This document shows positions 9,064-16,959 of a DNA stretch of 64,000 bases, piece after piece. The notes beneath the pieces were generated by a model that saw only the letters and a program-made list of their open reading frames with translations, made no database searches and was not told the DNA's origin. How positions within the stretch are numbered: the stretch's first letter is position 1; each line of letters begins with the position of its first letter. The DNA comes from Mesorhizobium loti (GTDB taxonomy: Bacteria > Pseudomonadota > Alphaproteobacteria > Rhizobiales > Rhizobiaceae): positions 6,309,020 to 6,373,019 of the forward strand of contig AP017605.1 in the NCBI GenBank assembly GCA_002356515.1. The letters are read 5' to 3'. The translations under genes were made by a program, and so were the position numbers.

Positions 9064-9162
9064 TTGCGGCAGGCAATGCTCCCTCGCGTCACCTGCCGAA
9101 GATCGGGCGAGACACCTTGATCGGCCCGCGCTCTTCACGAGAGGCGCGGGCTTTCCTTTTTT
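9064..9162 (+). ncRNA. Candidate stress-induced small RNA (GsrN-like)
   Basis: From the predicted start just after the EcfG-like promoter there is a 6-bp stem (9068-9073 with 9092-9097) around an 18-base loop containing CTCCCTC. A perfect 8-bp GC-rich hairpin (9124-9131 with 9144-9151) follows, with a T-rich tract to 9162. No open frame fits between them. A sigma-EcfG promoter, a 5' hairpin with an exposed C-rich loop and a Rho-independent end describe the GsrN class known from Caulobacter. The loop could pair with ribosome sites of target mRNAs. Identity as GsrN is inference. Confidence 0.6.
9124..9162 (+). terminator. Strong Rho-independent terminator of the small RNA
   Basis: 8-bp perfect stem extended by a CTC/GAG inner pairing, followed by CTTTCCTTTTTT. 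It ends only 16 bp before the next ATG, so read-through might feed that gene. Confidence 0.8.
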
Positions 9163-9178
9163 ATTGAAGAGATCGCGC

Positions 9179-9388
9179 ATGTCCCAGACCATTCAACCGC
9201 CCATATTGCCGGAGGCAAGTCCGGATCGAATGGTCAACTGCGAAGTCGCCTTGGAAACGGCATTCGCAGCCTTGGTAACCGAATCGGAGGCCCAGGGATG
9301 GACAGCGCGGGAGACCGCCGAAACTCTGCTCAAAATCGCGAGCGAACATATCAAGCTTCTGGCAGCCGATGTCGATACTAAGAGCTGA
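9179..9388 (+). CDS. Small hypothetical protein
   Basis: 69 aa starting MSQTIQPPILPEASPDRM. It has a helical middle (CEVALETAFAALVTESEAQ) and a tail with GWTARETAETLLKIASEHI. A TTG 15 bases earlier is in frame, but GAAGAGA sits at the right distance for the ATG at 9179. The helical repeat pattern resembles small rhizobial proteins of unknown role. It lies directly behind the small RNA terminator and may depend on read-through or its own weak promoter. Confidence 0.65.
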   Translation: MSQTIQPPILPEASPDRMVNCEVALETAFAALVTESEAQGWTARETAETLLKIASEHIKLLAADVDTKS

Positions 9389-9428
9389 GGCGAGGTCGCC
9401 TCAGAGGAGCCGATTGCTCTGCATCGCA

Positions 9429-9632
9429 CTACTCAGCGGATCCATTGTTGGTGAATGGGGAGGCGCTCGGGATGCACTGCAGGGTCCAGCCCGGCGGTGT
9501 TGGCTGCTTCTGGTATTCGACGATTGCGGCCGTGCATTGTTCGCGCTTGTCGAAAGTGCTTGGCAACACCACCATTCCGCCCTGCGGGCCGGCGATTACC
9601 AGATACCAGATCAGCGCTGCCGTCGAAGTCAT
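9429..9632 (-). CDS. Small hypothetical protein, probably exported
   Basis: 67 aa starting MTSTAALIWYLVIAGPQGG, a short hydrophobic stretch. The remainder has two cysteines (EQCTAAIVEYQ and LQCIPSA) that could form a disulfide. AAGGAAA lies five bases upstream of the ATG. The pattern fits the small periplasmic proteins common in rhizobia. No function is known. Confidence 0.6.
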   Translation of the reverse strand: MTSTAALIWYLVIAGPQGGMVVLPSTFDKREQCTAAIVEYQKQPTPPGWTLQCIPSASPFTNNGSAE

Positions 9633-9915
9633 GGCGTTTCCTTGTTCCAACCCGACGCCTTAGACGCGGGCGGCTGGTTCACCTTAGGCCAATGGCCGGG
9701 AATGAACTAATCGTCATTGAGAAAAGAGGCGGCGATCAGGTCGTCGCCGTCGATGAGGCCTTGATAGTCCGCCATCACCGTTGCGACTTTTCGAAAGGCC
9801 TTCATGTCGCCTCCGGTAATTTTCGCGTTTGCGAACTTGGTCCGGAGGTTTTCAACGCGCGTTTCCAAGGCATCGGATTTGCGAGATCTTGCATTTGCGA
9901 TCTTCCGTTTCTGTT

Positions 9916-9944
9916 GAAAACCCGCCGCCGGGAGAGGCGACGGG
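9916..9944 (-). terminator. Rho-independent terminator after the DUF1236 gene
   Basis: Minus strand: 9-bp stem (9936-9944 with 9921-9929, one G-T pair), 6-base loop, then TTTTC. It starts 20 bp past the stop codon at 9964. Confidence 0.7.
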
Positions 9945-9963
9945 CTTTGGCTGGCAAGGCTGG

Positions 9964-10263
9964 TCAGTCGTAGACTTTGACGATCTTGTGGGTGCTCGGA
10001 TCGACCAGAACCGTCCGGTTGTCGATCACGACATAGCGGTATTTGACGTTGGGAACTTCGCGAAGTTCGACGGTGTCGGGCAGCGCCGTGCCGATGTTGA
10101 GTTCCACTCCGGGAACCTTCACCGACGCAAGCGGCTGCTTCTTCACATATTCACGAATAACCGTTTCCTGCTCCGGCTGAATAATGATGTCGTCGGCCGT
10201 CGCGATGCCGACGCCTGCGAGCAGAAGAAATGCCGCAGCTGCGGCAGAGACATGCAATTTCAT
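9964..10263 (-). CDS. DUF1236 family periplasmic protein
   Basis: 99 aa. A clear signal peptide (KLHVSAAAAAFLLLAGVGIA, cleavage after TADD region) is followed by a short DUF1236 domain: ETVIREYVKK, then ELREVPNVKYRYVVIDNRTVLVDP and a final HKIVKVYD. DUF1236 proteins are common in Rhizobiales and lack a known function. The ATG at 10263 has AGGAG eight bases upstream; the longer frame to 10335 has no ribosome site. An EcfG-like promoter lies about 55 bp upstream and a terminator follows, so it is a single stress-type gene. Confidence 0.85.
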   Translation of the reverse strand: MKLHVSAAAAAFLLLAGVGIATADDIIIQPEQETVIREYVKKQPLASVKVPGVELNIGTALPDTVELREVPNVKYRYVVIDNRTVLVDPSTHKIVKVYD

Positions 10264-10317
10264 AATCGTACTCCTCGTGAGATTGGCCCCGATCGACGAT
10301 GTCGAAGCCCAACTGCC

Positions 10318-10342
10318 AACTTGGCGTGGATGCAATCGTTCC
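10318..10342 (-). promoter_or_regulatory. EcfG-type promoter for the DUF1236 gene
   Basis: Minus strand GGAAC, 17 bases, GTTG. It is about 80 bp from and divergent to a similar site at 10423-10447. Confidence 0.6.
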
Positions 10343-10422
10343 TTTGGATGGACTTCGGTCGGGGGCGAAGTTGGACCAAAGTCCGGTCGAATTCCGCAAT
10401 GGTCTTGCCGGCCGCGCAGCTT

Positions 10423-10447
10423 GGAACGGTCACCTGTGGCAGAAGTT
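10423..10447 (+). promoter_or_regulatory. EcfG-type promoter for a small membrane peptide
   Basis: GGAAC, 17 bases, GTTG, 27 bp upstream of the ATG at 10475. Confidence 0.55.
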
Positions 10448-10474
10448 GTCAGCCACGGAAACGGAGAACGATTT

Positions 10475-10567
10475 ATGGACAGGAGTGTTGGTCAAGCGCG
10501 TTGGTTGTTAGCGCCAGTTTTCGTCCTGGCCATATCTCTGCTCGTGATTGGAATATCCCTTGGCTGA
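10475..10567 (+). CDS. 30-aa single-span membrane peptide
   Basis: MDRSVGQARW leads into an uninterrupted hydrophobic helix (LLAPVFVLAISLLVIGISLG) that ends the protein. GGAG lies eight bases upstream and an EcfG-like promoter 27 bp upstream. Length and layout match the small stress-induced membrane peptides of bacteria. No family is recognised. Confidence 0.55.
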   Translation: MDRSVGQARWLLAPVFVLAISLLVIGISLG

Positions 10568-10677
10568 ACTTGGACAGCCCACATCTCAAAATCAGTGCAG
10601 CTGCGTTGCCAACGGTTTGCTCGCTGCGGCGAGCGAACCGCTTATTAACTTGAATTTAGCCAGCGACGGGTGATTGA

Positions 10678-10788
10678 ATGTTCAACGACAAACAGACTCG
10701 CTTCATAGAGGCCGGTTTCCTCCTGGCTGTACCCATTTGCGTCGGTCTCACCGCGCTGATAGCCGTATTCGCGCTGGCCAAGATATGA
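10678..10788 (+). CDS. 36-aa single-span membrane peptide
   Basis: MFNDKQTRFIEAGF is followed by a hydrophobic span (LLAVPICVGLTALIAVFALA) and a final Lys-Ile. The ribosome site is weak (GACGGG). It lies 74 bp upstream of the iron-permease-family gene and 110 bp after another small membrane peptide, both on the same strand. Clear composition supports a real gene; function is unknown. Confidence 0.45.
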   Translation: MFNDKQTRFIEAGFLLAVPICVGLTALIAVFALAKI

Positions 10789-10861
10789 CGGTGTCGTTGT
10801 ATCCAAGGCGGCGTTCGGCGCGAGATCGAGCCCCCGGCAGCGCAATTATGGGAACGCTAGA

Positions 10862-11206
10862 ATGAACCGCATCCTTTTTGTGGCAGCGGACTTCCTTTCC
10901 CGGCCGCCGGGCTTCTACGTCATGATGGTCGCGATGGTGTTGTGCACCGCGTTGGTGCCGTTCGGACTGACCAATGCGGTCACCTATGCCCTTTCGGTGG
11001 CCGCCATTGTGATCACCGGTGTTGTCCTGATACAGGGCTATCGCGATACGGCCGCCATCCACGCCAAACTCGATGAGATCGTCGTTTCGCTTAGGGAGAC
11101 CAGAAACGACGTTGTCGGCCTGGAGCATGCCGAGCCAGAGGAGATCCGCGAAAAGATTGCGATGCTTGAACAAGAAGCAGCGCAACGAAATGGGCGAGCC
11201 ACCTGA
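10862..11206 (+). CDS. Low-affinity iron permease family protein
   Basis: 114 aa. Two hydrophobic helices (about 18-36 and 38-58) are followed by a conserved cytoplasmic segment: AAIHAKLDEIVVSLRETRND, then VVGLEHAEPEEI. That segment is the signature of the bacterial members of the low-affinity iron permease family (PF04120). These are much shorter than fungal Fet4, and their transport activity is not established. The N-terminus begins directly MNRILFVAADFLSRP. It stands within a set of small stress-type genes. A coiled tail rich in Glu ends the protein. Confidence 0.8.
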   Translation: MNRILFVAADFLSRPPGFYVMMVAMVLCTALVPFGLTNAVTYALSVAAIVITGVVLIQGYRDTAAIHAKLDEIVVSLRETRNDVVGLEHAEPEEIREKIAMLEQEAAQRNGRAT

Positions 11207-11332
11207 TTATCATACGGGCTAGCTGTTCGTGAGCTCTCAGCAGGCTCAAGACCCTCGTGCAACCAGATCAGCGCTCGCGGGTTCTTGGCCTAATGAAACG
11301 GCGCCTCGTTCTCCTCCCAAACTGGTCAATCC

Positions 11333-12730
11333 ATGGACATCTCGATCACGCAAACATCGGCCGATAAAATCAAAGGTAAGAGCGGCCTGCTGCTGATTTC
11401 AGACAATTACGATGCGTTCGCCGCGCGTGTTTTGGCGGCAAGGGGCGCGGCTCACACTCTCGATCTCATGTATTATCTCTGGCATGACGACCACACGGGG
11501 CGCTTGCTTTTGCACGAAGTTGTCCGCGCGGCCCAGCGAGGCGTGCGGGTCAGAATGCTGCTCGACGACGTCAATCCGCGCAAGAGCGATGCTGCCTATT
11601 TGGCCCTGAGCAACCATCCAAACATCGAACTCAAATTGTTCAACCCGAGCGGCATCAGAGCGCGGGGCCTCATGCGCGGCGCGGAAGTCCTCTTGCGGCT
11701 TTTTGCATTGACAAGGCGGATGCACAACAAGGCGTGGATTGCCGACGACAACATCGCCATTGTCGGTGGGCGCAATGTCGGCGATGCGTATTTTGACGCG
11801 GCGGAGACGAATTTCCGTGACCTCGACATGCTGCTTCTCGGTCCCGCCGTCCAGCAAACCGCACAGATCTTCCAAACTTTCTGGGTATGCCAGGACGCGA
11901 AGCCAATAGCTGAACTCGGTGCAGCCGCTCCAGGCTCGCATGCCCCTTATTTCGAGGGAAGCGAGGAGAAAACCGAGTCGACGCTTCTGAGCGGGATCAG
12001 GGACAAGGGCTCCATCGCCGAGTTCATAGCGGCGAGCAGCAACGTACATTGGGTCGAGCGCGTACGCGTGATCTCCGACCCTCCGGAAAAGGTCCGAGGC
12101 TGGAGACCGCGCGGTTGGCTGATGAAGGAGTTGCTCCCAATCATTCAATCGGCGCGCAAGCGTGTGGAAATCGTGTCCCCGTATTTTATCCCCGGCAAGA
12201 AGGGATCAAAAATCCTCGGCGACCTCGTCGACGACGGGGTGCAGGTCGCTGTGTTGACCAACTCCTTGGCCGCGACCGATGTCGCCGCGGTCCACGGGGC
12301 ATACGCCAACTATCGCAAGCGCTTGCTGAGAATGGGCGTGCAGCTTTTCGAACTCCAACCCTTTAGCCGGCAGCCCAAGATTTCCGTATTTGGATCCAAG
12401 GGTGCCAGCCTGCACACCAAAGCGTTCAGCGTCGACAACAGGATTGGTTTCGTCGGATCTTTTAACTTCGATCCGCGGTCCGTATCCCTGAATTCGGAAA
12501 TGGGAGTGCTTTTTGAAGACGAGAATCTGGTCGCGGAACTGCGGCATAGGTTCAAATCGGAGATAGCGCCGGAAGCGAGCTACCGGCTCGAATTGAAGAA
12601 CGAGGTTCTTCGCTGGCATGGCAGCGATGAAGGCAGACTGCAAACCTATACTCGCGAACCCGAGGCAGCATGGTTCCGCCGCATACTGGCCGCCCTGGTC
12701 AGGCACCTCCCCATCGAATCTCAGCTTTAG
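11333..12730 (+). CDS. Phospholipase D family protein (cardiolipin synthase-like)
   Basis: 465 aa with two HKD motifs: HNKAWIADDNIAIVGGRN (~130) and HTKAFSVDNRIGFVGSFNF (~360). Each has the His, Lys and Asp needed for a phosphatidyl-enzyme mechanism. There is no N-terminal membrane segment, unlike ClsA. It resembles the ClsC-like or generic PLD phosphatidyltransferase/hydrolase group, acting on membrane phospholipid. The nearby PAP2 and diacylglycerol kinase genes also concern phospholipid turnover, which suggests a lipid-remodelling theme. It lies on the plus strand, convergent with that operon. The exact reaction is unknown. Confidence 0.88.
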   Translation: MDISITQTSADKIKGKSGLLLISDNYDAFAARVLAARGAAHTLDLMYYLWHDDHTGRLLLHEVVRAAQRGVRVRMLLDDVNPRKSDAAYLALSNHPNIELKLFNPSGIRARGLMRGAEVLLRLFALTRRMHNKAWIADDNIAIVGGRNVGDAYFDAAETNFRDLDMLLLGPAVQQTAQIFQTFWVCQDAKPIAELGAAAPGSHAPYFEGSEEKTESTLLSGIRDKGSIAEFIAASSNVHWVERVRVISDPPEKVRGWRPRGWLMKELLPIIQSARKRVEIVSPYFIPGKKGSKILGDLVDDGVQVAVLTNSLAATDVAAVHGAYANYRKRLLRMGVQLFELQPFSRQPKISVFGSKGASLHTKAFSVDNRIGFVGSFNFDPRSVSLNSEMGVLFEDENLVAELRHRFKSEIAPEASYRLELKNEVLRWHGSDEGRLQTYTREPEAAWFRRILAALVRHLPIESQL

Positions 12731-12779
12731 CCGTACGTCGGCGGATTCTGGAAATGTAGACGCTCTCTCCCAACGCAAT

Positions 12780-13589
12780 TCAAGCGGGTTCCCATCCGCC
12801 TGAACCTTGCCGAAAGGAATAACTGGCTGAGGTTTCGAACCCGGACTGCAAAGACTGCCATGCCCGACATTCGATAGAGATCCTCGGGTGGTCGATGCGA
12901 ATGATGTTAAACGAATTTGCAGCTTGTCGAACCCGCGAAGAAACCGCCGTCCCCGCTTGAACAAGCAGTGCCGCATAGCCGTCGATGAGGTAGCGCCGTG
13001 CGCTCGAACCAGCGCGGTGAAGATGCTGGTGCCCAGACAATATGACGTCTACGCCGTTGCGCGAGAAGGCATCCATTGCCAGATCGGCGCGGCCCACGAT
13101 GCCGTCGTCGTTTTCCAGGTCTAGCCCTTCGAAAGGATGATGCGTGACCACTATCCGGGTAACGTCATCGGACATATGTGCGAATTTTTCCGTCGCCGCC
13201 TCGAGTTGACGGACGTTGATCCTGCCGTCCTTGATTGTCAGGGATCGTGCTGTGTTGATCCCAACCACAGCGACTTCGCTATCGGCGTAGAACGGGTCCG
13301 TGTCCGCCTCGATGTAGCGCCTGTAACGCGACAGGGGCGTCACCGCACGCGCGAAGACATTCCATAGCGGCACGTCGTGATTGCCTGGCACTACGATGCG
13401 GGGGCCAGGGAGGGAATCGAGAAAGGCGCGCGCCTGCAGGAATTCGTCTTTCCGAGCGCGCTGCGTAAGATCCCCCGACACGACGAGCAGATCAGAGTCG
13501 ACTGCAAGAACCTCGGCCGCGATCGCTACCACAAGCTGGCTCTCTGTTCTTCCGAAGTGCAAATCCGAAAGGTGCACGAGGGTTTTCAC
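12780..13589 (-). CDS. Calcineurin-like metallophosphoesterase
   Basis: 269 aa with all five metal-binding blocks in order: LSDLHFG near the start, VSGDLTQR, VPGNHDV, VVTHHPFEG and LSGHQHLH. These define a complete di-metal centre, so it should be active. Members of this size include cAMP phosphodiesterase-like (CpdA-type) enzymes and other phosphodiesterases; the substrate cannot be read from sequence. It starts 15 bp after the diacylglycerol kinase gene ends and is the last gene of a PAP2 / DGK / phosphoesterase operon. That position favours a role in lipid head-group or nucleotide turnover. Confidence 0.88.
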   Translation of the reverse strand: MKTLVHLSDLHFGRTESQLVVAIAAEVLAVDSDLLVVSGDLTQRARKDEFLQARAFLDSLPGPRIVVPGNHDVPLWNVFARAVTPLSRYRRYIEADTDPFYADSEVAVVGINTARSLTIKDGRINVRQLEAATEKFAHMSDDVTRIVVTHHPFEGLDLENDDGIVGRADLAMDAFSRNGVDVILSGHQHLHRAGSSARRYLIDGYAALLVQAGTAVSSRVRQAANSFNIIRIDHPRISIECRAWQSLQSGFETSASYSFRQGSGGWEPA

Positions 13590-13604
13590 TGAGGTTCTCC
13601 GCTT

Positions 13605-14567
13605 TCAGCCACGTCCACCGGTTCTGGTCATTTTGGCAGGTGCGAGGACCTGCAAGGCCGCCGGTCGAATCTGAAAGTTCAGGGGCGTGTCGATACTGAC
13701 GGCTTCGCCGTCCAGAGAAACCAGCATGGCGTGGCGATGCGATGTGATTTGGAGTGAACTAGCCCGATAGATTTCAAGATCTCGTGTGGAGTCGATCATG
13801 CCAAACGCGATTTTGAACGGAAGCAATGCCAGTCCAAACCAGGACTGCTGCTTGACGACGTAAACGCACAGCTCTTTTGACGACAGGCTGCGGCGGCGGC
13901 CAAGATCAGCGATGTCGTAGAAATTGTTGCCAACAAACACACAGGGCGTCCGCAGTCTTTCGCGGGTGCCCTGAGCAGCGACGTGGACAGCCTGCCACGA
14001 GGCGGATCTCAACGTTCTCATGAGAGCGGGTCCGATGGCGGCGAGCTTGCCGAACCCGCGGCGCCGCTGCTCGGCTGAACGCTTTGCAACAAAGAAGGGA
14101 TAGATCCCAATCGATGAGTTGTTAAGAAAGACGCGGCCGTTGACCTCGGCGACATCGACTGCGAGAGGCTTACCTGTCGCGATTGTATCGATCGCCGCTG
14201 TGAGGTCGAGCGGCACACCCAAATCCCGGGCAAAGTGGTTTAATGTGCCGAGCGGAAGAACACCGAGCAACAGATCAGTCCCCACCAACGCCGAGGCCGC
14301 GCTGCTGAGGGTGCCGTCGCCACCGCCCACGACCAATATTGATCCACGACCGGACCTCGACTTGTTTTCGCTAACAAAGCGCCGAGCGAGCTCTCCAACC
14401 TCTCGTCCGTCCACCAATCGCACATCCGCCTCAATGCCACGTTCGGCAAACCCATCCCGTACGGCTCTCTCTATGTCGCCCTTGCGTGCCGCAGCGCCGG
14501 CATTTTTGTTGATGAGGGTCAGAACCTTCAAGTTTCCGGCCCCCGTTTGGGCCTTTCCTGGAACCAT
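13605..14567 (-). CDS. Diacylglycerol kinase family lipid kinase
   Basis: About 320 aa. The catalytic domain has the DAGK glycine loop VGGGDGTLSSAASALVG followed by GVLPLGTLNHFARDLGVP, the family hallmark. An upstream NKNAGAAARKG is the first nucleotide-contact strand. The C-terminal half is the usual beta-sandwich. The product should phosphorylate diacylglycerol or a related lipid. The open frame reaches 14615, but the in-frame ATG at 14567 gives a more typical N-terminus. Either start overlaps the end of the PAP2 gene, so the pair is probably translationally coupled. PAP2 and DGK catalyse opposite steps of the phosphatidate cycle. Confidence 0.88.
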   Translation of the reverse strand: MVPGKAQTGAGNLKVLTLINKNAGAAARKGDIERAVRDGFAERGIEADVRLVDGREVGELARRFVSENKSRSGRGSILVVGGGDGTLSSAASALVGTDLLLGVLPLGTLNHFARDLGVPLDLTAAIDTIATGKPLAVDVAEVNGRVFLNNSSIGIYPFFVAKRSAEQRRRGFGKLAAIGPALMRTLRSASWQAVHVAAQGTRERLRTPCVFVGNNFYDIADLGRRRSLSSKELCVYVVKQQSWFGLALLPFKIAFGMIDSTRDLEIYRASSLQITSHRHAMLVSLDGEAVSIDTPLNFQIRPAALQVLAPAKMTRTGGRG

Positions 14568-15286
14568 AACGCGACTGTCCAACACAGGATCGCCCAGCCA
14601 GAACCAATGCACCACCCGGCCAAGACATCCGTGGGATAGTGGACCGCGAGATAGACCCGGCTTATCCCAACGGCCACCGTCAGAAACACGGCGATCGACA
14701 TGAAATACGCTTTGAGACGCAGCTCCTGATTTGCGTGTGAAAGGAGTGCGCCCACGGTCAGGAACGCGATAGCCGATAGCATTGCATGTCCACTCGGGAA
14801 GCTTGCCGTGAATACTCGCGTGACATGAGGGATCTCCGGCCTGGGCCGGTTGAAGCTCAGCTTTAGGATTGTGCCGAGCAGTTCGCCGCCAACCACCGCC
14901 ACCGCCATCCAGATGGCGAGAGCCCGCTTGTGGATGAGAAGAAGATAGACAACTCCTGCCAGCAACACGAAGCTAAGAAACACCACGCTGCCGACTGAGG
15001 TCACATCCCTGGCTGCTTCCTGAAGCCATGGCGGACCTATCGGAGAAGCCGGATCGGCCGCGCGGAGAGCCGACATAATGGCAAGGTCAAACTTGGTTGT
15101 GTCGCCCTCCAGGACTTCCTCGGCGAGCACCCCGAAGCCGAGAACGAGGCATGCGACGAGTATCCCCGCAATGAGCCTGTTCTTGACTTGCGCGGAAGCA
15201 CTGCTGTTCGGCGATGGCCCTACAGAACTCCCTAGGGGCCGGCGCTCGATATCTGGGACTGGTTCGCTCAAGCGCCGGGACCTCAT
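14528..15286 (-). CDS. PAP2 family membrane phosphatase
   Basis: About 252 aa with several membrane helices and the three PAP2 signature blocks: KLSFNRPRP, SFPSGHAM and SRVYLAVHYPTDVLAG. The catalytic His pair and Arg are all present. The family removes phosphate from phosphatidate, PG-phosphate or undecaprenyl pyrophosphate. The open frame extends to 15331, but a perfect EcfG consensus at 15298-15322 lies inside that extension, so the ATG at 15286 is chosen. The transcript would then be nearly leaderless. It is the first gene of a three-gene operon with the lipid kinase and the phosphoesterase. Confidence 0.85.
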   Translation of the reverse strand: MRSRRLSEPVPDIERRPLGSSVGPSPNSSASAQVKNRLIAGILVACLVLGFGVLAEEVLEGDTTKFDLAIMSALRAADPASPIGPPWLQEAARDVTSVGSVVFLSFVLLAGVVYLLLIHKRALAIWMAVAVVGGELLGTILKLSFNRPRPEIPHVTRVFTASFPSGHAMLSAIAFLTVGALLSHANQELRLKAYFMSIAVFLTVAVGISRVYLAVHYPTDVLAGWCIGSGWAILCWTVALWFQERPKRGPET

Positions 15287-15297
15287 TGGTGAGGCAC

Positions 15298-15322
15298 AAC
15301 GGCCTCGCGAGTACGAGGTTCC
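15298..15322 (-). promoter_or_regulatory. Perfect EcfG promoter for the PAP2 operon
   Basis: Minus strand GGAAC, 16 bases, CGTT, an exact match to the EcfG consensus. Its -10 lies only about 12 bp before the chosen ATG, so either the transcript is nearly leaderless or a later start is used. Confidence 0.6.
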
Positions 15323-15415
15323 CACGGCCATCGCCGCGCTGAGACCGTAAGAATCTTCAGCCGCGCTGCGCGACAGCCCCGCGGGGGATGGCCGTCACCC
15401 TCTCTTTTCCAAGAG

Positions 15416-15440
15416 GGAACCATTGAAAATGCTATCCGTT
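15416..15440 (+). promoter_or_regulatory. Perfect EcfG promoter for the KaiC-like operon
   Basis: GGAAC, 16 bases, CGTT, an exact consensus match. It ends 31 bp upstream of the GTG start at 15472 and is divergent to the PAP2 operon promoter. Confidence 0.75.
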
Positions 15441-15471
15441 AAGGGGGGCACGACAGGCATGCGGGGACAAC

Positions 15472-16959
15472 GTGGATCAAGACGACGCTTCACCAATATC
15501 ATCTGGCGTGGAAGGCCTCGACTATGTCCTGCGAGGCGGATACGCAAAATTCCGTTCACATCTTGTAGAGGGCAGGCCTGGTTCAGGTAAGACCACACTT
15601 GGTCTGCAGTTTCTGATTAAAGGTGCGGCTGATGGCGAGAAATGCCTCTATATAACGCTGTCCGAGAGCAAGCGTGAACTGCACTCGGTCGCGGAACGGC
15701 ATGGATTTTCTCTTGACGGGATCGAAATCCTCGAGCTGGTGCCACCGGAGTTGAGCCTCGACCCATCGCAGTTACAGACTCTGGTTCATTCGTCCGATCT
15801 GGAGCTCGGTGAGACCGTGCAGTCGGCGCTCGCCGAGATCGAGCGCATGAAGCCAGATCGCGTGGTGTTCGATTCCCTGTCGGAAATTCGCCTCTTGTCG
15901 CAGGGCTCGTTACGCTATCGGCGGCAGGTCCTGGCTTTGAAAAGCTTCTTCCTGCTCAACAATGCGACCGTGCTTCTGCTTGACGATCTCACCGCTGAAC
16001 ATGACGATCTAAACCTGCATTCGATCAGTCATGGCGTCATCCGGATGGAACAGCTTTCGCCGATCTATGGCGGAGAGCGCCGGCGGCTGCGCATCATCAA
16101 AATGCGCGGCGTTCAAATTCGCGGCGGCTTCCACGACTTCGTCATTCGACCGGGCGGCGTGATGGTGTTTCCGCGCTTGGTTGCCTCCGAACACGAGATG
16201 GCCGAGCATGGAACGCCGGCAATCGGTAATGGATCTGTCGACACGCTTGTGGGTGGCGGGCTGGACCGCGGCACCAGCACTCTCCTGATTGGACCTTCTG
16301 GTGTCGGCAAGTCGACCATCGCATGCAGCTATTGCCATGCGGCTCTCAAGCGCGGCGAACATGTGCTGGTGCTTTTGTTTGATGAAACCAAGCGGATTTT
16401 CCTGGCGCGCGCGTCTGGCCTCGGCATGGATCTGGGGCCATTCGCCGACAATGGAAGCTTGCTGCTGGAACAGGTGGATCCTGCAGAATTGTCGCCTGGT
16501 GAATTGTCGTCGCGCATCCAGTCTGCTGTGGAGCGCTCGAATGCAAGGATCGTCGTCATCGACAGCCTGACTGGGTATCTCAATGCCATGTCGGAGGAGC
16601 AGCATCTTGTGCTGCAGATGCACGAGATCCTGACATATCTCAATCAAAAGGGCGTTGTGACGATCCTGCTGTTGGCCAATCATGGGCTGATCGGGCAAAT
16701 GTCAGCCTCCGTCGACATGACTTATCTCTGCGATTCCGTAATGCTCCTGCGCTTCTTCGAAAGTGGCGGCCGTCTGAGACGGGCTATTTCCGTGGTCAAG
16801 AAACGCGTCGGGCCGCATGAGGACACCATTCGCGAATTCAAGATAAGCGCAACCGGCCTGGCCGTCGGTGAACCATTGGAGGAATTCCGGGGGATACTAA
16901 CTGGCGTGCCAACCTACGAGGGTAAGCAAGGCAACCTGCTGCAAGACAAGGCATCATGA
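15472..16959 (+). CDS. KaiC-like double RecA-fold ATPase
   Basis: 495 aa with two tandem KaiC/RecA domains. The first has Walker A GRPGSGKTT (34-42) and a Walker B-like RVVFDSLSEIRLL. The second has GPSGVGKST (~274) and RIVVIDSLTGYLNAM. A linker near 240 joins them. KaiC is the cyanobacterial clock ATPase, but most KaiC-like proteins in proteobacteria belong to stress or signalling circuits and lack KaiA and KaiB. No kaiB-like gene is seen here. The gene starts with GTG behind a perfect EcfG promoter. It overlaps the following HWE kinase by ATGA, so the two are co-translated and probably act together. Confidence 0.9.
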   Translation: MDQDDASPISSGVEGLDYVLRGGYAKFRSHLVEGRPGSGKTTLGLQFLIKGAADGEKCLYITLSESKRELHSVAERHGFSLDGIEILELVPPELSLDPSQLQTLVHSSDLELGETVQSALAEIERMKPDRVVFDSLSEIRLLSQGSLRYRRQVLALKSFFLLNNATVLLLDDLTAEHDDLNLHSISHGVIRMEQLSPIYGGERRRLRIIKMRGVQIRGGFHDFVIRPGGVMVFPRLVASEHEMAEHGTPAIGNGSVDTLVGGGLDRGTSTLLIGPSGVGKSTIACSYCHAALKRGEHVLVLLFDETKRIFLARASGLGMDLGPFADNGSLLLEQVDPAELSPGELSSRIQSAVERSNARIVVIDSLTGYLNAMSEEQHLVLQMHEILTYLNQKGVVTILLLANHGLIGQMSASVDMTYLCDSVMLLRFFESGGRLRRAISVVKKRVGPHEDTIREFKISATGLAVGEPLEEFRGILTGVPTYEGKQGNLLQDKAS

